In this document: positions 22,641 to 33,934 of the stretch, in pieces
Layout: every line of letters begins with the position of its first letter
Numbering within the stretch: the first letter of the stretch is position 1
Source of the DNA: Nectonema munidae
Lineage: Eukaryota; Nematomorpha; Nectonematoida; Nectonematidae
DNA length: 64,000 nucleotides
Direction: 5' to 3'
Assembly (NCBI GenBank): GCA_030549495.1
Contig: JAUIRK010000633.1
Coordinates: 62,001-126,000, forward strand
Notes under the pieces: model-generated
Seen by the model: only the letters and a program-made list of their open reading frames with translations
What the model was told of the DNA's origin: nothing
Databases searched by the model: none
Position numbers and translations under genes: made by a program

Positions 22641-23410
22641 TTAATTTTATCTAATATTTGTAGTATAAATCGCAATAAATTCATCAGCATAAAAATAATG
22701 ATGCAATTTGTTACATTCTAAAAAACGTCGTTAATAAAAAGTTTAAAAAGAAGAGGTCCATGGGTAGAACCCAATGATACACCATGTTCAACGCATCTTA
22801 ATGTAAAGGCTGTATTATTAAAAAACGCCAAGGAAGAGAATTTTTCTATTCTGAAAAATCTAGTAACGGCCATTTTAGGCTTTTGATTTTTTAGTTTTAA
22901 TAAACTCATAAAATTACTAAATATTGAAGTTTCACTTTTGAGTCTTATTTTATCTAGGTTAACTATAAGTTTATATTCATTTTTGTTTATATATATATTT
23001 TTTTGTACTTATATAGTGCTAATTCTTGTGATTCTACTTGTGTTTTCTACTTTATAATAAATAAATTCTTCTTCTTCTTAGTAGCGATGCATGGGTCTTG
23101 TGTTGGATTATTATACCTAAAACCATACTGATTCTCATTTATAATTCTCCATCTTTTAAAAAATGTTTTCATTCTATTGTAAATACTTTTTACAAAAATG
23201 TTGGCTATAAATGGTTGCAAACTTATCGGTCTATATTTCTTTGTATCAGATTTTATTTCTATAAAGAAGCAGTACTTTTAATATCTTCATTTTTGGAAAA
23301 GTTTCCTCGTTATAAATTTCAAAAGTGTTTAAGATATAAGGTACCAAAGAAGCCTTATTTTTGATATTTTCTGTTTTTGGGAAGGTTTCTTCGTAATTGA
23401 TTTTAAAGTG
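22640..23410 (-). pseudogene. LINE reverse-transcriptase fossil (Jockey/CR1-like)
   Basis: Reading down the minus strand, in several frames: FEIYNEETFPKMKILKVLLL (about 23330), the SDTKKYRPISLQP motif (about 23235), FVKSIYNRMKTFF, INENQYGFRYNNPTQD (about 23110), then after an AT-rich interruption GVSLGSTHGPLLFKLFIND (about 22740) and FYADEFI (about 22685). These are reverse-transcriptase motifs in the right order; the catalytic YADD box appears as YADE. Frames change at least three times and an in-frame stop occurs, so it is dead. The clade assignment is a guess. Confidence 0.78.
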
Positions 23411-23539
23411 TGTTTAAAAAATAAGTTACAAAATCCAATTTTATTAGATATTTTGTTATAAACTTAAGAGTTACTATTTTGATTGTTGATGCACTCTAAA
23501 AAATAAAAAATCTATAAAGGCATGGAATTATCCATATCA

Positions 23540-23740
23540 CTAATAATAAAGGCGTGCCATTATCATCACTAACCCATACATTCTACAAAACAGTCTAGTG
23601 TCTACAGCCATGAAAATCTTCCAAATTTTCTTTTCTATTTCAGAAAGACCCACAAAGACTAAACTTACACTTTGAAGACTAAATTCCAACAGACTTGGAA
23701 GCATATCAGCTCCAGTTGGAAAGTGCTTAGAAATCTCCAT
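23540..23740 (-). CDS. Unassigned open frame, possibly an exon
   Basis: Minus-strand ATG frame of 66 codons with balanced composition (MEISKHFPTGADMLPSLLEF, then FVGLSEIEKKIWKIFMAVDT). It looks more protein-like than the surrounding AT-rich frames. No family recognised and no partner exons identified. A strong donor-like AGT|GTAAGT occurs inside it. Confidence 0.25.
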   Translation of the reverse strand: MEISKHFPTGADMLPSLLEFSLQSVSLVFVGLSEIEKKIWKIFMAVDTRLFCRMYGLVMIMARLYY

Positions 23741-23760
23741 ATCTACCTACCAACCTACTA

Positions 23761-26213
23761 CTCTGGTGTCAAATTCTTATAAAATTTATTTATAGCTTAT
23801 TTGACTTTTAAATATATAAATTTTTCAACCTTCTATATTCTTCTAAAAGAAATTAATTTATTCGTTTCTTTCAAATGTATTCAGTCCCGCGCTAAAATAT
23901 TTATTTATATTTTTTAAATTTATTGTGTAAAAAGGATCAACAATTAACGTGATAGTTCACATCAAAATATTAAACTTCGATCACTTAATTTTTGAAATTT
24001 TTTGGTAAATATTCTCAAATTACTTCTTTAAAGTTATTCGTGATAATCGTGATTTTCTGTTATTAAGAGTATTAAAACTATTTTCGAAACATTCAAACTG
24101 AAGAAATTCTTCTAAGATTAGCATTAATTTTAATATAAAAATTTTCTTAAAAAAATTGATGTAAACAAAAAAAGATTTTTGATAAATATTAGGCAAATTT
24201 TCAAACAAAACCAAAAAAAAAGTAATTAATTTTTTCATTTTTTTTATTAAAGAAATATAATTACTTCGAATTTAAAATTTAAAGATAAAATTTTTTTAGG
24301 TCATTTTACAGCAAATGGTTTAAAATTATTTAAATGGTGTTTTGTCGCATAATATCAAGACTAAATCAATCAAAATATCTTTTTATTATATATCGGAAAT
24401 GAAGTAAAGCTAGATCCTTTTTGTTTGATTTAAATCGCATATAATGTGATATTTTCATCATTACTCTAAAATGGCATTGTTTAGATTATTATGATGCCTA
24501 TTCGTAAATATACTCTATATATTATGAGTTTAATTTTCACGTATATTTTGACAACTTAATTTAAATTATAAGATACATATTAAAATAAAATAGATTTTTA
24601 TAAAACAATTATTAAGTGCGATTAAATAGTAGGCATATTTTTCTAAAATTGGCTAATTATACGATATTTGTTTGAAAATTTCCCTTAAGTGTTTTATAAA
24701 TTTTTTTCATACTGATATTATTTTTTCTCTTTTTGAATAACAAGAGGCTGAAAATGATAAAGATTACAATGCTTCATACATTAAGAAATATGACATTGAC
24801 CACTTACCAAGACTAATTTTGAATAACCAAGGTGAAAATTCATTCAAAGTTTACACAAATTCATCAACAAATATGTTTTAAAGATTTTATGGAACTTAAA
24901 CTAATTTTATTGCTATCAAAAAAGGCAAAAAGAACATTGTAAATTAGGTTTTTACTGGAAATGAAACTTTTAAGACAAAAGTTCCCGAATTCATTTTATT
25001 CTACTCCGTATGACTTTCTAAAAATTTTAAATGATTAGATAATTTATTAAATTACTAGTTGAACAATTTATAATTATTCATGCCAAAAAAACCATTTCAG
25101 TAATTTGATAAATGAGGCCAACATGGAGAGTTTCCTAGCCATATGCATGCTTTCGGGATAATGTAAAGCTACCTACCGTGAAATTAATTAGTCTGAATCT
25201 CCATATACCCACAATTACTTGGTAAGTGAAACAATAAGAAGAAATACATTAAGAGTTTTGATGAAAAATATTCATTTTATAGACAATTCATAACTTAAAA
25301 ATGATGATAAATTTGATCCTTTCATATAAACTCTATTTTATAAAATAGGCTCATATTTATCCTCCCTCTCACATAAACTCTGTTTCCAAAATTTTACCTT
25401 ATATAACATTTCTATTGAATGAGAGCATGGTTGCTTATTATGGTTAACACTCATGTAAGCAAAACATGAGATCTAAGCCTATAAAGTTTTGATACAAAAT
25501 TTGGGTTCGTATTACAAGCACAGGTTATTTATCATATTGTTCTCCATGTTGTAGTAGCGATACGGATTTGGTAATATTCAACTTGTTCTGAGACCAGATG
25601 TTGTCTTGGGAATTCTCCAGAAATTTCTTCCAATTAAAGGATATAGAAAGCTTTAATCTAAGATCAAATTTAAGAATTTGATCAAGAAAATAGTGGTGGC
25701 CAATTTATAGCTGGATAATATATTAATTAGTTGTTAACTCTTGGATAATTAGTTGTTTGATGCGGCACCATACATAAGCCACCTATGCTGATTTACATTA
25801 CCCGGCATCTCAATATTCAAAAATTATGTTTTTTTGTCGCCACTTTTTTTAAGTTTTTTTATTTTATTAGATATTTAAAATGTCTAAATTTGATTTGCTT
25901 TTTTAAATCACTTCATTATTTTTGATTAATATATTTTCCTGATAAGAATTATAAGTATATTTATTTTTATAATATTTTTTAAGTGATATTTTATAAAATA
26001 TTTTAATAATATAAAGCCAAGAGATCGATTTGGACTTTTTATCTTTGTGAAAAGAAATTTTTTCTTTTATAATTTATGTTTTAAGACTTTTACTATTTTA
26101 AAAACTAAAATTTTATGTTTAAAGAATTGAAAATATCTATTTCCAAAGAATAATTTTCATTAAATGTAGAGTTTTCAGATTTTTAATTTTTTTTAAATTT
26201 TAAAATGTTTTAA
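23761..26213. other. Non-coding stretch with one exon-like patch
   Basis: Mostly AT-rich without a gene. At 24746-24831 (+) an acceptor-like end (TTTTTGAATAACAAG) precedes EAENDKDYNASYIKKYDIDH-LPRLILNNQ and a donor-like CCAAG|GTGAAA. This could be a lone exon or chance; no family recognised. Confidence 0.3.
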
Positions 26214-26351
26214 TTAACCCATTTACGACCAATGTTCCTATTTTGGAACATAAGTAATTTCATCTTCGCCTGCTTTTTTCAATGACTTTGAATATTAATC
26301 GTCTGCGTTTTTTTAGATGTCGTCTCCTTTGCTTGGTCTTAAATGGGTTAA
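26214..26351. mobile_element. piggyBac-type miniature element, copy 2 (138 bp)
   Basis: TTAACCCATTTACGACC at the left and TAAATGGGTTAA at the right, same length and orientation as the copy at 3091-3228, differing at only a few positions. TTAA edges on both sides. Confidence 0.88.
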
Positions 26352-26846
26352 AAGGATAAGCTGTTATGATCATGATGTGAGTCAAATTTAAACATCCATT
26401 TGATATTCTATCCGAACAATAGACAATGTTTCTGCTAATTGGCACATAATTGTAAGAACAGTCATGTTTGTTTCAAAACAATGCTTTCGAACTATGTTTT
26501 CATTGACATTTGGTTGAATATATTTGCTTGTTTTGACAACCATTAATTTGTATAGCTGCAAAAAATGTGGATATGAGGGTGAGAAGGGGGTTTTACTCAG
26601 GGCCAACCTTACGCATAATCATTCCTGCATTCCCATAAAGTTGTGAAGGCATTATTGTGCTAATGCATTTGCATTTTTTAATTCACTTTTATAAATTTAA
26701 ATATTTTTAAATGGTTTTAATGAGATTTTTATTTTTATATTTCTTGTGTATTGGTAACTAAATAATTCTAATTTTACAATTCGTATTTAATTTATTTCAA
26801 TTGTCATTGTGAATACAGTTGTTAACCGTACCCCTTCTACTGAATG
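26352..26846. other. Non-coding stretch
   Basis: No gene or repeat recognised. Short minus-strand frames at 26260-26606 overlap the miniature element and show no family. Confidence 0.35.
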
Positions 26847-27290
26847 CACTGGCGGATTTAAAGGGGAGGGGGGGGGGGGGGATCCCCCCCCCCCCCCCCC
26901 CTAAAATTGCATTGCCAATTGCTTGAAAATTTTTCTTAATCTAATTTTTTTCGTAGAACTCAAATATTATGATGATTTCTGCAACTCGTTTTTTAGATTC
27001 AATCTTTCTCTAAAGTGAGAAGCCCTAAAAAGTTTTTTATGTTTCAATCGTAGTTAAGTGGGACACTTATTACTTTTATATTATCCAATTTTTTTTGTAA
27101 ATTTATTATTTAAACACATCAAGTTTTACTACATCAATTCACTTCGAAGTTCAATGAATGATGGTCGTTTTAATCCTCTCTTTCTTTTTGTTTTAAAAAT
27201 TTTGATAAAGCTTAAATTTATATGCTACAAATTTGAGTTCTAGTTTAGTAAAATCTGCCCCCCTAATGCCAATTTCTAGATCCGCCCCTG
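26847..27290. mobile_element. hAT-type miniature element (CASKGGCGGAT ends) with G/C palindrome
   Basis: The left end CACTGGCGGATTTA and the reversed right end CAGGGGCGGATCTA are inverted repeats. GAATG directly flanks both sides, shorter than the usual 8 bp. Just inside the left end a run of about 13 G, ATC and a run of about 18 C form a palindrome, which may be partly an assembly artefact. No transposase. Confidence 0.6.
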
Positions 27291-27559
27291 GAATGTCTGT
27301 AGGTATGTGCTGAATACACTCTATTTTAAAGGATTACTTGAATATTTGGTCTCCCGTGGTATTTCCACTTTCTAAATATAATTTGTATTATAACTGATTT
27401 TAAAAACACATTCCCACAAATCTCCACATTTGCTATTGTTTTCAAGAACTTTATAAAGAAAAAACGCTATAGATTAAGAAATTTTAGAAATATAGCCTTT
27501 CAAAACTGTATCAAATAAAGATGTTTATATAATTAAAAAAATCCTGAAAATCATAAATT

Positions 27560-27653
27560 AGGGGTCATTTTTCCCTACTTTTTAATTGGGGGCATTTATT
27601 TCGGGGCATTTTTTTCTGGAGGCATTTTTCTGTGGGCATTTTTACATACAACC
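27560..27653. repeat. One-sided arm of GGGGCATTTTT repeats
   Basis: Five 15-20 bp units built on GGGGCATTTTT end in ACATACAACC. Reversed this gives GGTTGTATG, like the ends of foldback-like elements A and B. No inverted partner arm was found, so this may be a truncated element. Confidence 0.45.
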
Positions 27654-27659
27654 ATCGAA

Positions 27660-28189
27660 TATACACTAGTTTAAAAAAATTCAAAAATGTTAGGGGGTGG
27701 AATAGGCTTTTCATTTGAAAAATAAAGTAGTCTACCAGGCACATTACAGGAATTGATGAAAGGATATTTGATTCATAGAGAAAACAAATAACTCAAGGTT
27801 GGATAGTTTTATATGAGGGAATGTAGTCTAAAGGCAAAGAGTCTACTAGACACCCTGCGATGTTTATATGAAAAAATGTGATTGATTCAGGGGCAAGGGT
27901 ATAAAACGAAGTTATAATTGTGCAAACTAAAATAAAACAAAAATTAAGATCGCATTATTTCATTTTACTCAGCATCATTCAAAAATAGTTTAAAAGCTAA
28001 ATTGATACAAGCTACAAAAAGTAAAATAACTGTTAACATTTTGCAATGATTTGCCTTTTATAATAACTTTTAAGGAAAAAAAGTTTATCAGAAAAAGTTA
28101 TAGAGCTTCAACAAAAACTAAAAAATTTTTAGAGCATAACATAAGTTTTTTGAAAACTAATTTAACGTAACCCCTACATCATACTTTAT
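27660..28189. other. Non-coding stretch
   Basis: No gene or repeat recognised. Confidence 0.35.
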
Positions 28190-28340
28190 GGGTGGCATGA
28201 CAGGTTGGTTAAGATGATGGACTGAGCACGGAAGCCTCTGGATTCGATTCCTCATCGATACGAATTTGTTCATAGTTTGACATAAGCGGTACATCAGTAC
28301 CTGGTCAATGAAAATACATCCGCTGCATCTTACCTTTTAC
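28190..28340 (+). repeat. tRNA-derived SINE, copy 2
   Basis: Head GGTTGGTTAAGATGATGG and B box GGATTCGATTCC, then the body CATAGTTTGACATAAGCGG and GGTCAATGAAAATACATCC, ending TACCTTTTACTC. Same family as 326-485, more diverged. Confidence 0.7.
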
Positions 28341-28573
28341 TCAAAATTGAAAAATTTGCTACATAATTAACATAAGAGAGAAAGGAAACAAAATAAACTA
28401 ATAAAGTAATTTTCACTATTTTAAAATGGAACGGTCTGTTCTCAGAATAATTTCAAAATAATAGGAGGCATAAAGAATTAGAGTTTATTTGATATTTTCA
28501 AGTTTTTATAAGCAACAAAAGCCAACGTTTAAGTAGCTACTAGCCCTTATAATTAAAAAATTATTTAGATAAC

Positions 28574-28877
28574 GGTCGACAGACATTTTGCCCCCTGACA
28601 AATTGTCTCATAGGCTATTAGTTTCATCCATCTTTGCTTATTATATGTGTAAAATTATTAAAAAATTTTATATTCTTGTTTATTTTATCTCTATTAAATT
28701 ATTTCAAATTAATCAATTTATTTCTTAATTTTTTAGAATTGTCCATGAGACAAAATGTCTTATGAAAATAACGGGGCGAATTGTTCATGAAACAAAATGT
28801 CTTATGAAAATAATGGGGCGAATTGTCCATGGGACGAACTTTCTTATGAAAATAATGGGGCGAAATGTCCGAGGACC
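28574..28877. mobile_element. Foldback/MULE-like element C (42-bp unit arm)
   Basis: The left end GGTCGACAGACATTTTGCCC and the reversed right end GGTCCTCGGACATTTCGCCC form an inverted repeat (about 17 of 21). The right arm has three tandem copies of a 42-bp unit (TTGTCCATGAGACAAAATG, then CTTATGAAAATAACGGGGCG) at 28737-28863. Flanks do not give a clear 9-bp duplication. Class inferred from its likeness to elements A and B. Confidence 0.65.
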
Positions 28878-28879
28878 AA

Positions 28880-29365
28880 ACTAACATAAATCAAAGCATA
28901 CGAGAAAAGAAAATCATTGCGTTTTTTTGAATATTTCTGTCTACAAATAAAATTCTGACAGCTGTCATAAATAGATCAAGTACATTTTTAACAACTGAAA
29001 CATTTTGTTTCGATACTATATTTTTATTATAATAATAATCAACAAATTTTCTTAAAAAAAGTGATTTGATTATGTACAGTGTTACTTATAAAATTTAACA
29101 ATCGAACATTATAAAAATATCTCTGCTCAAATATTAAGCAAATAGAGTATTCTTGCTTTTAAAGTGAATAGATAATCAAAATATTCATACCCAAATAACT
29201 ATTTAAAAAAATTTCTTGACTTGAAAAAATTAAAGTTTTCAAATGTTACAAAATGTAGCAAACGTAGTGATAAAGATTAAGTGACTTTTATTGAAATAAA
29301 ATTGAAATTATTTTATTTATTATAAAGATTGAAAACTATTTTAACTTAACTCTAAATGCAAATTA
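28880..29365. other. Non-coding stretch
   Basis: AT-rich, nothing recognised. Confidence 0.35.
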
Positions 29366-29373
29366 GACAGAAG

Positions 29374-29571
29374 CAGTGGTGTAGCCAAAAAAAGTTGATA
29401 GAAGGGGCACAATTTAATAACAAAAAACTTGCGTAACATTATTTATACTTTCTTAATCCTTTCATTGGAGAAATTTTCAAAAACTGATATCGCATAAGAC
29501 GCATGGGGGCACCATGCGGTACATAGGAGTGTGGGCACGGCCCCTCATGCCCCAGCCTTGCTACGTCACTG
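29374..29571. mobile_element. hAT-type miniature element (198 bp)
   Basis: Starts CAGTGGTGTAGCCA and ends, reversed, CAGTGACGTAGCAAGG, a classic hAT miniature-element end. Flanks GACAGAAG (29366-29373) and GAGAGAAT (29572-29579) match at 6 of 8, fitting a decayed 8-bp duplication. Non-coding. Confidence 0.75.
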
Positions 29572-29946
29572 GAGAGAATAAAGCTGAATGAGATAGGAGA
29601 GCTTAACAAGATTTCTGAAATTAAAGAAATTGCTGAATGAAAGAAGAGAGCTTGAGTGATGATTGAGTTTTAGCAGAGAAAGCGGAAGAGAAAAACAGAG
29701 GATAGAGAAAGAGAAATAGAATCATCACTATGACAAAAGATGAGAAAATCTAATGGAACTCAACATGTGTTTGCTCAAAAATACTACGAGACACTGTGAT
29801 AAACATTGCTTACTTATTGTGTGCATATTGAAGCAATGGATTGTTATTATATAGCTCTCACGCATCGTCTGTAAAATATGTTCGATAGGAAAAATGCGAT
29901 CATCATACATGTTTTATAAACAAGCAGCAACTCTTACTTAAGAAAA

Positions 29947-29979
29947 TTATTAGGGGGGGGGGGGGCGAAGGTCATTCTC

Positions 29980-30015
<36 letters not shown>

Positions 30016-30081
30016 AATTTCATGCGAAAATGACCTTCGCCCCCCCCCCCCCCCCTTCGCTCTCCGGATGTGCACCCCTGA
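29947..30081. repeat. G-run/C-run hairpin region
   Basis: A run of 13 G followed by CGAAGGTCATT is matched downstream by ATGACCTTCGCCCCC, and ATTATT before the G-run is matched by AATAAT after a C-run of about 33. The right edge (CTCTCCGGATGTGCACCCCTG), reversed, begins CAGGGGTGCACATCC, like 31260. Probably the end of a miniature element plus expanded homopolymers; run lengths may be unreliable. Confidence 0.5.
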
Positions 30082-30317
30082 TTGTGCCTACTCCACAAAA
30101 GATTTTCATATTACTTTTGCTTTTATATAAATTTCAATTTTTTTTCAATTTTTTATCAATTTCCCATTTACATATATGTAATGGTATTGAATATGATATG
30201 AAATTATAGCTTTTATTAATTTCAAATCTCTTCTTTTGCATTCGCTCATGTGTAAAAAGTAAGAATTGCCTTTTTACATTCCCTCAGGTGTTACTTTTCT
30301 ATGCTCACAATATACGG

Positions 30318-30455
30318 AGGTGTGATCAGGGTTATTAGAATATGGATTCGAGTTTTGTTGGTCTCTTATCGAAATCCTAGCATTTCAACTTCCATAGTTC
30401 CTTACAAGCATCCCAAATTTTACTTTATACTCCACCTTTACCTTGATAAGGCAAT
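30318..30455 (+). repeat. tRNA-derived SINE, copy 3 (diverged)
   Basis: GGTTATTAGAATATGG, then GGATTCGAGTTTTG, TCTTATCGAAATCCTAG and CATAGTTCCTTACAAGC, ending CCACCTTTACCTTGATAA. It follows the order of the SINE family with many changes. Confidence 0.5.
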
Positions 30456-30859
30456 TGGGAATGAAATTGTTAATATTTCAAATGCACACATGTTCAACAA
30501 GCGACTCAGGGTCAAGAATCCAAACGATTCAATATGGCCCGCCCTTATTAAAATTCATTTAACCCAATGACGCTCTAATCAGTCATTCTTTTAATATCGG
30601 TTTTCCCATGAAGAAAATTTATAAAAGTTGATTTTTCACATTTTAAATTCATTTAAAGGCATATATCTTTTATTTATAAATGGAAATTTATAATTATTTA
30701 TGCAAAAATCGGTAAAAATATTTCAAAAATTATAAATATTAAATATTTCCAAGAAAGTTCAACACGTATAATAAGAACTGTACTGAAAATGCTAAAAATT
30801 TTCGAATTTTTTTATATTATATTAAAAAAATGTTTAAAAAATATATGAATGCGTATATT

Positions 30860-31126
30860 CAATCGCGGATCCGGGGGGAGGGGGGAATGCTCATGGGCCT
30901 AGGCCCCTCTATGAAAAATGGCTTCGAAAATTACCCTTACATGTATAAAAAATAAATTTTTGCAATTTATTTATGGCAAAATAATGTTAAAAATATGAAA
31001 ACATAGGTAATTAGTGATTCTAAAAGCCATAATACAGCTGTCGTATTCTCTGAAGACTTTTAGCAAAATTGTAAAAAATTTAAATAGATTTCGGCCCCCT
31101 ATAAGAAATTTCTGGATCCGCCACCG
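30860..31126. mobile_element. hAT-type miniature element (267 bp)
   Basis: The left end CAATCGCGGATCC and the reversed right end CGGTGGCGGATCC are inverted repeats next to G-rich blocks (GGGGGGAGGGGGG and, reversed, TAGGGGGCC). CGTATATT at 30852-30859 and 31127-31134 is an exact 8-bp target duplication. Non-coding; related ends occur at 26847-27290. Confidence 0.82.
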
Positions 31127-31258
31127 CGTATATTATTGCTAAAATATCTTTGATTTTTTGTTTTATCACATTGGGAACACACGATAAATTTTTCAAAACA
31201 AAACTTAAATTTCATATATATATATAAATGGAATAAATTATTATAAACATGTTTATTT

Positions 31259-31300
31259 CAGGGGCGCACATCTGGGGGGGGGGAGAGTTTATCAATATAT
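31259..31300 (+). repeat. Single miniature-element end (CAGGGGCGCACATC)
   Basis: CAGGGGCGCACATCTGGGG followed by GAGAG matches, in inverse, the sequence at about 30060-30081. A partner end was not found. Confidence 0.4.
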
Positions 31301-33046
31301 AACACAAGAAAGAGGTTTTATCAATATTCTTACGATAAAGGATGCGAGGTGTGGACCTTGTTACCCAATTTTTATCAACTTACAGGCCACAAATAACTTG
31401 TAAAAATAGTATTGGCCTCTAATAATGAATATAATCATTTTATCCTTTCTTCATTCCTGGAAACTTTTTCAAATAACAAATAACTCCAAAATATCTTACA
31501 AAGATTTCAGACTGTTCAAGTTCTTCCCCTGAAAATTTAAAATTTAGTTCCAAAGTGCTTTGAAATAAGATCAGTTAACACTTCACTTATCCACAATATT
31601 TTAAAACTTCAAGGTATTTTTTATGCAAGAAAACCACAAAAATCAAATGTACCAAGTAGAAGTTTTTCTACATTTGAAAACATGATAGCGGACATTCTAT
31701 CAAAATTAAGGAGTCATTAATTTTTTCATTATTTGAAAAAACTTAAAAAAACTTTTGAGTAATATGTTTTAGAAAATAGGTAGATAATTTGTTATTAATG
31801 TTTTGGTAAGTTTTAATTAAAAATTACTGTATAGTTGGAGCTGGGTCATTAATATCAATATTAACACAGGTAAAAAGTTCCTGTTTTTCACACCATTACG
31901 TTTTTCACTTCATTCCTCGAAAGCCTTTTGATTACCATGATATCTATGTTGTAAACATTTAAAAAGACAGCCAATACTAAATTATAATTTTAAGATCAGA
32001 AGACTATCTTAAATGTTTTAAAATAAAGCTAATAGATCTGTAATCTGATATGGATTTGAAAGGAGCTTACTGACTTGGTTTCTTCTGATAAGAACTTTTC
32101 ATATGGTAAGTATCAAAATTCAGAGAGACTCTTACAAAAAAGAAGACAAAATGAGGAATGAAAAGTAAATAAAGGAGGCGATATCATGGTTATACAAGGA
32201 GAAAAATACATTTAGTTTGATTGGCTGAATCGTGAAAATTGAGAGATCACATTATATACTAACATATTATGATGGCGATTTGTAAGGAATGCAAAAAAAA
32301 TATTGGAACCGCGAATATAGAAATAAAAAGATTTATATAAAAATGATATTTTCCGTTATTTTTTTAAAGAAATAATCAAACAACATCTGGCTAATCAGCT
32401 GAATATCCGGGATAAATCTTAAGTATAGCCGGATGCCTGATGAGAAATTTGTTACCGGATATCGCTGATATATTGGTAATCGTTTAATTCGCAAGTTGCT
32501 TATCTGTGCAACTAGATCAGTTCACTATTTCTTTCAGGACTGGTTAAAACTGATCCGTCCTTAATTTCTGTAGCCCGTTCCTTAGATTTATAGTTCGGTT
32601 CAAACTATAGACCGTCTAGTCCTGACCTGGTCTGGATATTATGAGGACCCCACTTTGAACAGGTCTATGTGCAACCATAGTATAGATATTCTTTATCTAA
32701 TCTCCTTGAATTTTAGATGTGTCAGCTTTTACGAAGGTGATTGTTTTACACAATTAGCTTATTTTTCTCTTTTCTAAATTAAATTTGATTCTCGCACGAA
32801 AGAAGGCGCTCCATTTTCTGTGCTAAGTGAACTGAAAGAAATTTGAAATTTACGCATAAAAAATATCGAATTTCATTCATTTCGTATTGGGAATTTTCAA
32901 ATTTTAATTATATAAGAACCGATATGCTGTACATTTATTTAAACTTTTTTTTTATCATATTTGTTTTACTACTCAAAAAGTAGTTATTAAATATACTTAA
33001 ATCATCTTAAAAGTTTTTCATTATTAGAAATTATAATTGATTAAAA
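31301..33046. other. Upstream region of the FAM8A1-like gene
   Basis: No gene. 32500-32680 is locally less AT-rich, with recurring GGTC/GACC phrases (GACCGTCTAGTCCTGACC), possibly a repeat. Nothing else recognised. Confidence 0.35.
32909..32916 (+). promoter_or_regulatory. TATA-box candidate for the FAM8A1-like gene
   Basis: TATATAAG lies about 130 bp upstream of the ATG at 33047. In such AT-rich DNA chance occurrence is likely. Confidence 0.25.
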
Positions 33047-33934
33047 ATGAACTTACCAAGTGATAAAAAATCTGCTTCTCAAAATGCCAAAGAACTACGA
33101 GATTGGATGCTGAATTATCGAGCGTGGTATGACTCCACACTTAACTTTTGGCTTTACTTTGCTGCGAATAATCACAATCACTTTTCGCGCCATTCCAATT
33201 TAAGTCCGCATCCCAATTACTTCTTACCCTCGCCAATAACATCAGTGCCATCAGTTACCGGCAATGCGCAACGTTTTTATCGCGTTCCGACGCTAAACAA
33301 GAGAATAATTGCTGCCCTCATCGACTTTTTCGTGTACTTCAGCTTTAAGATCTTCATCATTTACCTCTTAATCATCTTTTACAGCGATGAAGAGGAGGAC
33401 AGCAAATCAGGAGATGTTGGCAGTGCTGAGAGCAATGGGAGTGCCATGCTTAGCGACTGGCTCAAAAACAGTTTTAATAGAGATGACCTCACCTTTCACG
33501 ATTTCTTTCCTGCCATTTTGGCCCTACTCTTCAAGCTAGATACATTCACGAACCTAACCTACATCTGCTACTTCTCATCCTCACTCATCATGACCATCTT
33601 TGAAATCTATCTTATCGTTCCTTCCTTTCCACTTCGCTATCTTTTGCCAAGCTTCGATCTTTATCCCTCCATTGGCAAAAAATACATGAACTTGACTCTC
33701 CTATCCTATTCCAGTGTCATGAGGCTGCCATCTTCACCATCATCCAGGGAACGTGAAGTGATTGTTTTTCCGGGAACACGAGTATCGATATATCAAGCCA
33801 TACTACGCACTTTTCTCAAAAATTTCTCTTTTGTATTTCCTTTTTTCGAAATTTATGGCATAGTGTTTTCTCCATTTGGCCAAACATTCTACGACTCTGT
33901 CACTTCTTGTATTGTGGTTGAAGTTGTTCAATAA
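33047..33934 (+). CDS. FAM8A1-like RDD-domain membrane protein
   Basis: A 295-residue protein starting at an ATG and encoded in one exon. FAM8A1 proteins sit in the ER membrane and help assemble the HRD1 ubiquitin-ligase complex for ER-associated degradation. The N-terminus holds AKELRDWMLNYRAWYDSTLN (about residues 14-33), the conserved amphipathic stretch of the family. The RDD domain starts at LNKRIIAALIDFFVYF (about 83), giving a first membrane segment at 86-112 that keeps the R and D. An acidic loop (DEEEDSKSGD) follows, then a second segment near 166-195 and a third near 258-278. It ends PFGQTFYDSVTSCIVVE with the last conserved D. Human FAM8A1 is about 413 residues, so this copy is shorter, mainly at the N-terminus. 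An AATAAA overlaps the stop codon. Confidence 0.82.
   Translation: MNLPSDKKSASQNAKELRDWMLNYRAWYDSTLNFWLYFAANNHNHFSRHSNLSPHPNYFLPSPITSVPSVTGNAQRFYRVPTLNKRIIAALIDFFVYFSFKIFIIYLLIIFYSDEEEDSKSGDVGSAESNGSAMLSDWLKNSFNRDDLTFHDFFPAILALLFKLDTFTNLTYICYFSSSLIMTIFEIYLIVPSFPLRYLLPSFDLYPSIGKKYMNLTLLSYSSVMRLPSSPSSREREVIVFPGTRVSIYQAILRTFLKNFSFVFPFFEIYGIVFSPFGQTFYDSVTSCIVVEVVQ

Noticed and set aside
23098-23364. 88-codon plus-strand frame
   Set aside because: Shadow of the minus-strand LINE reverse transcriptase.
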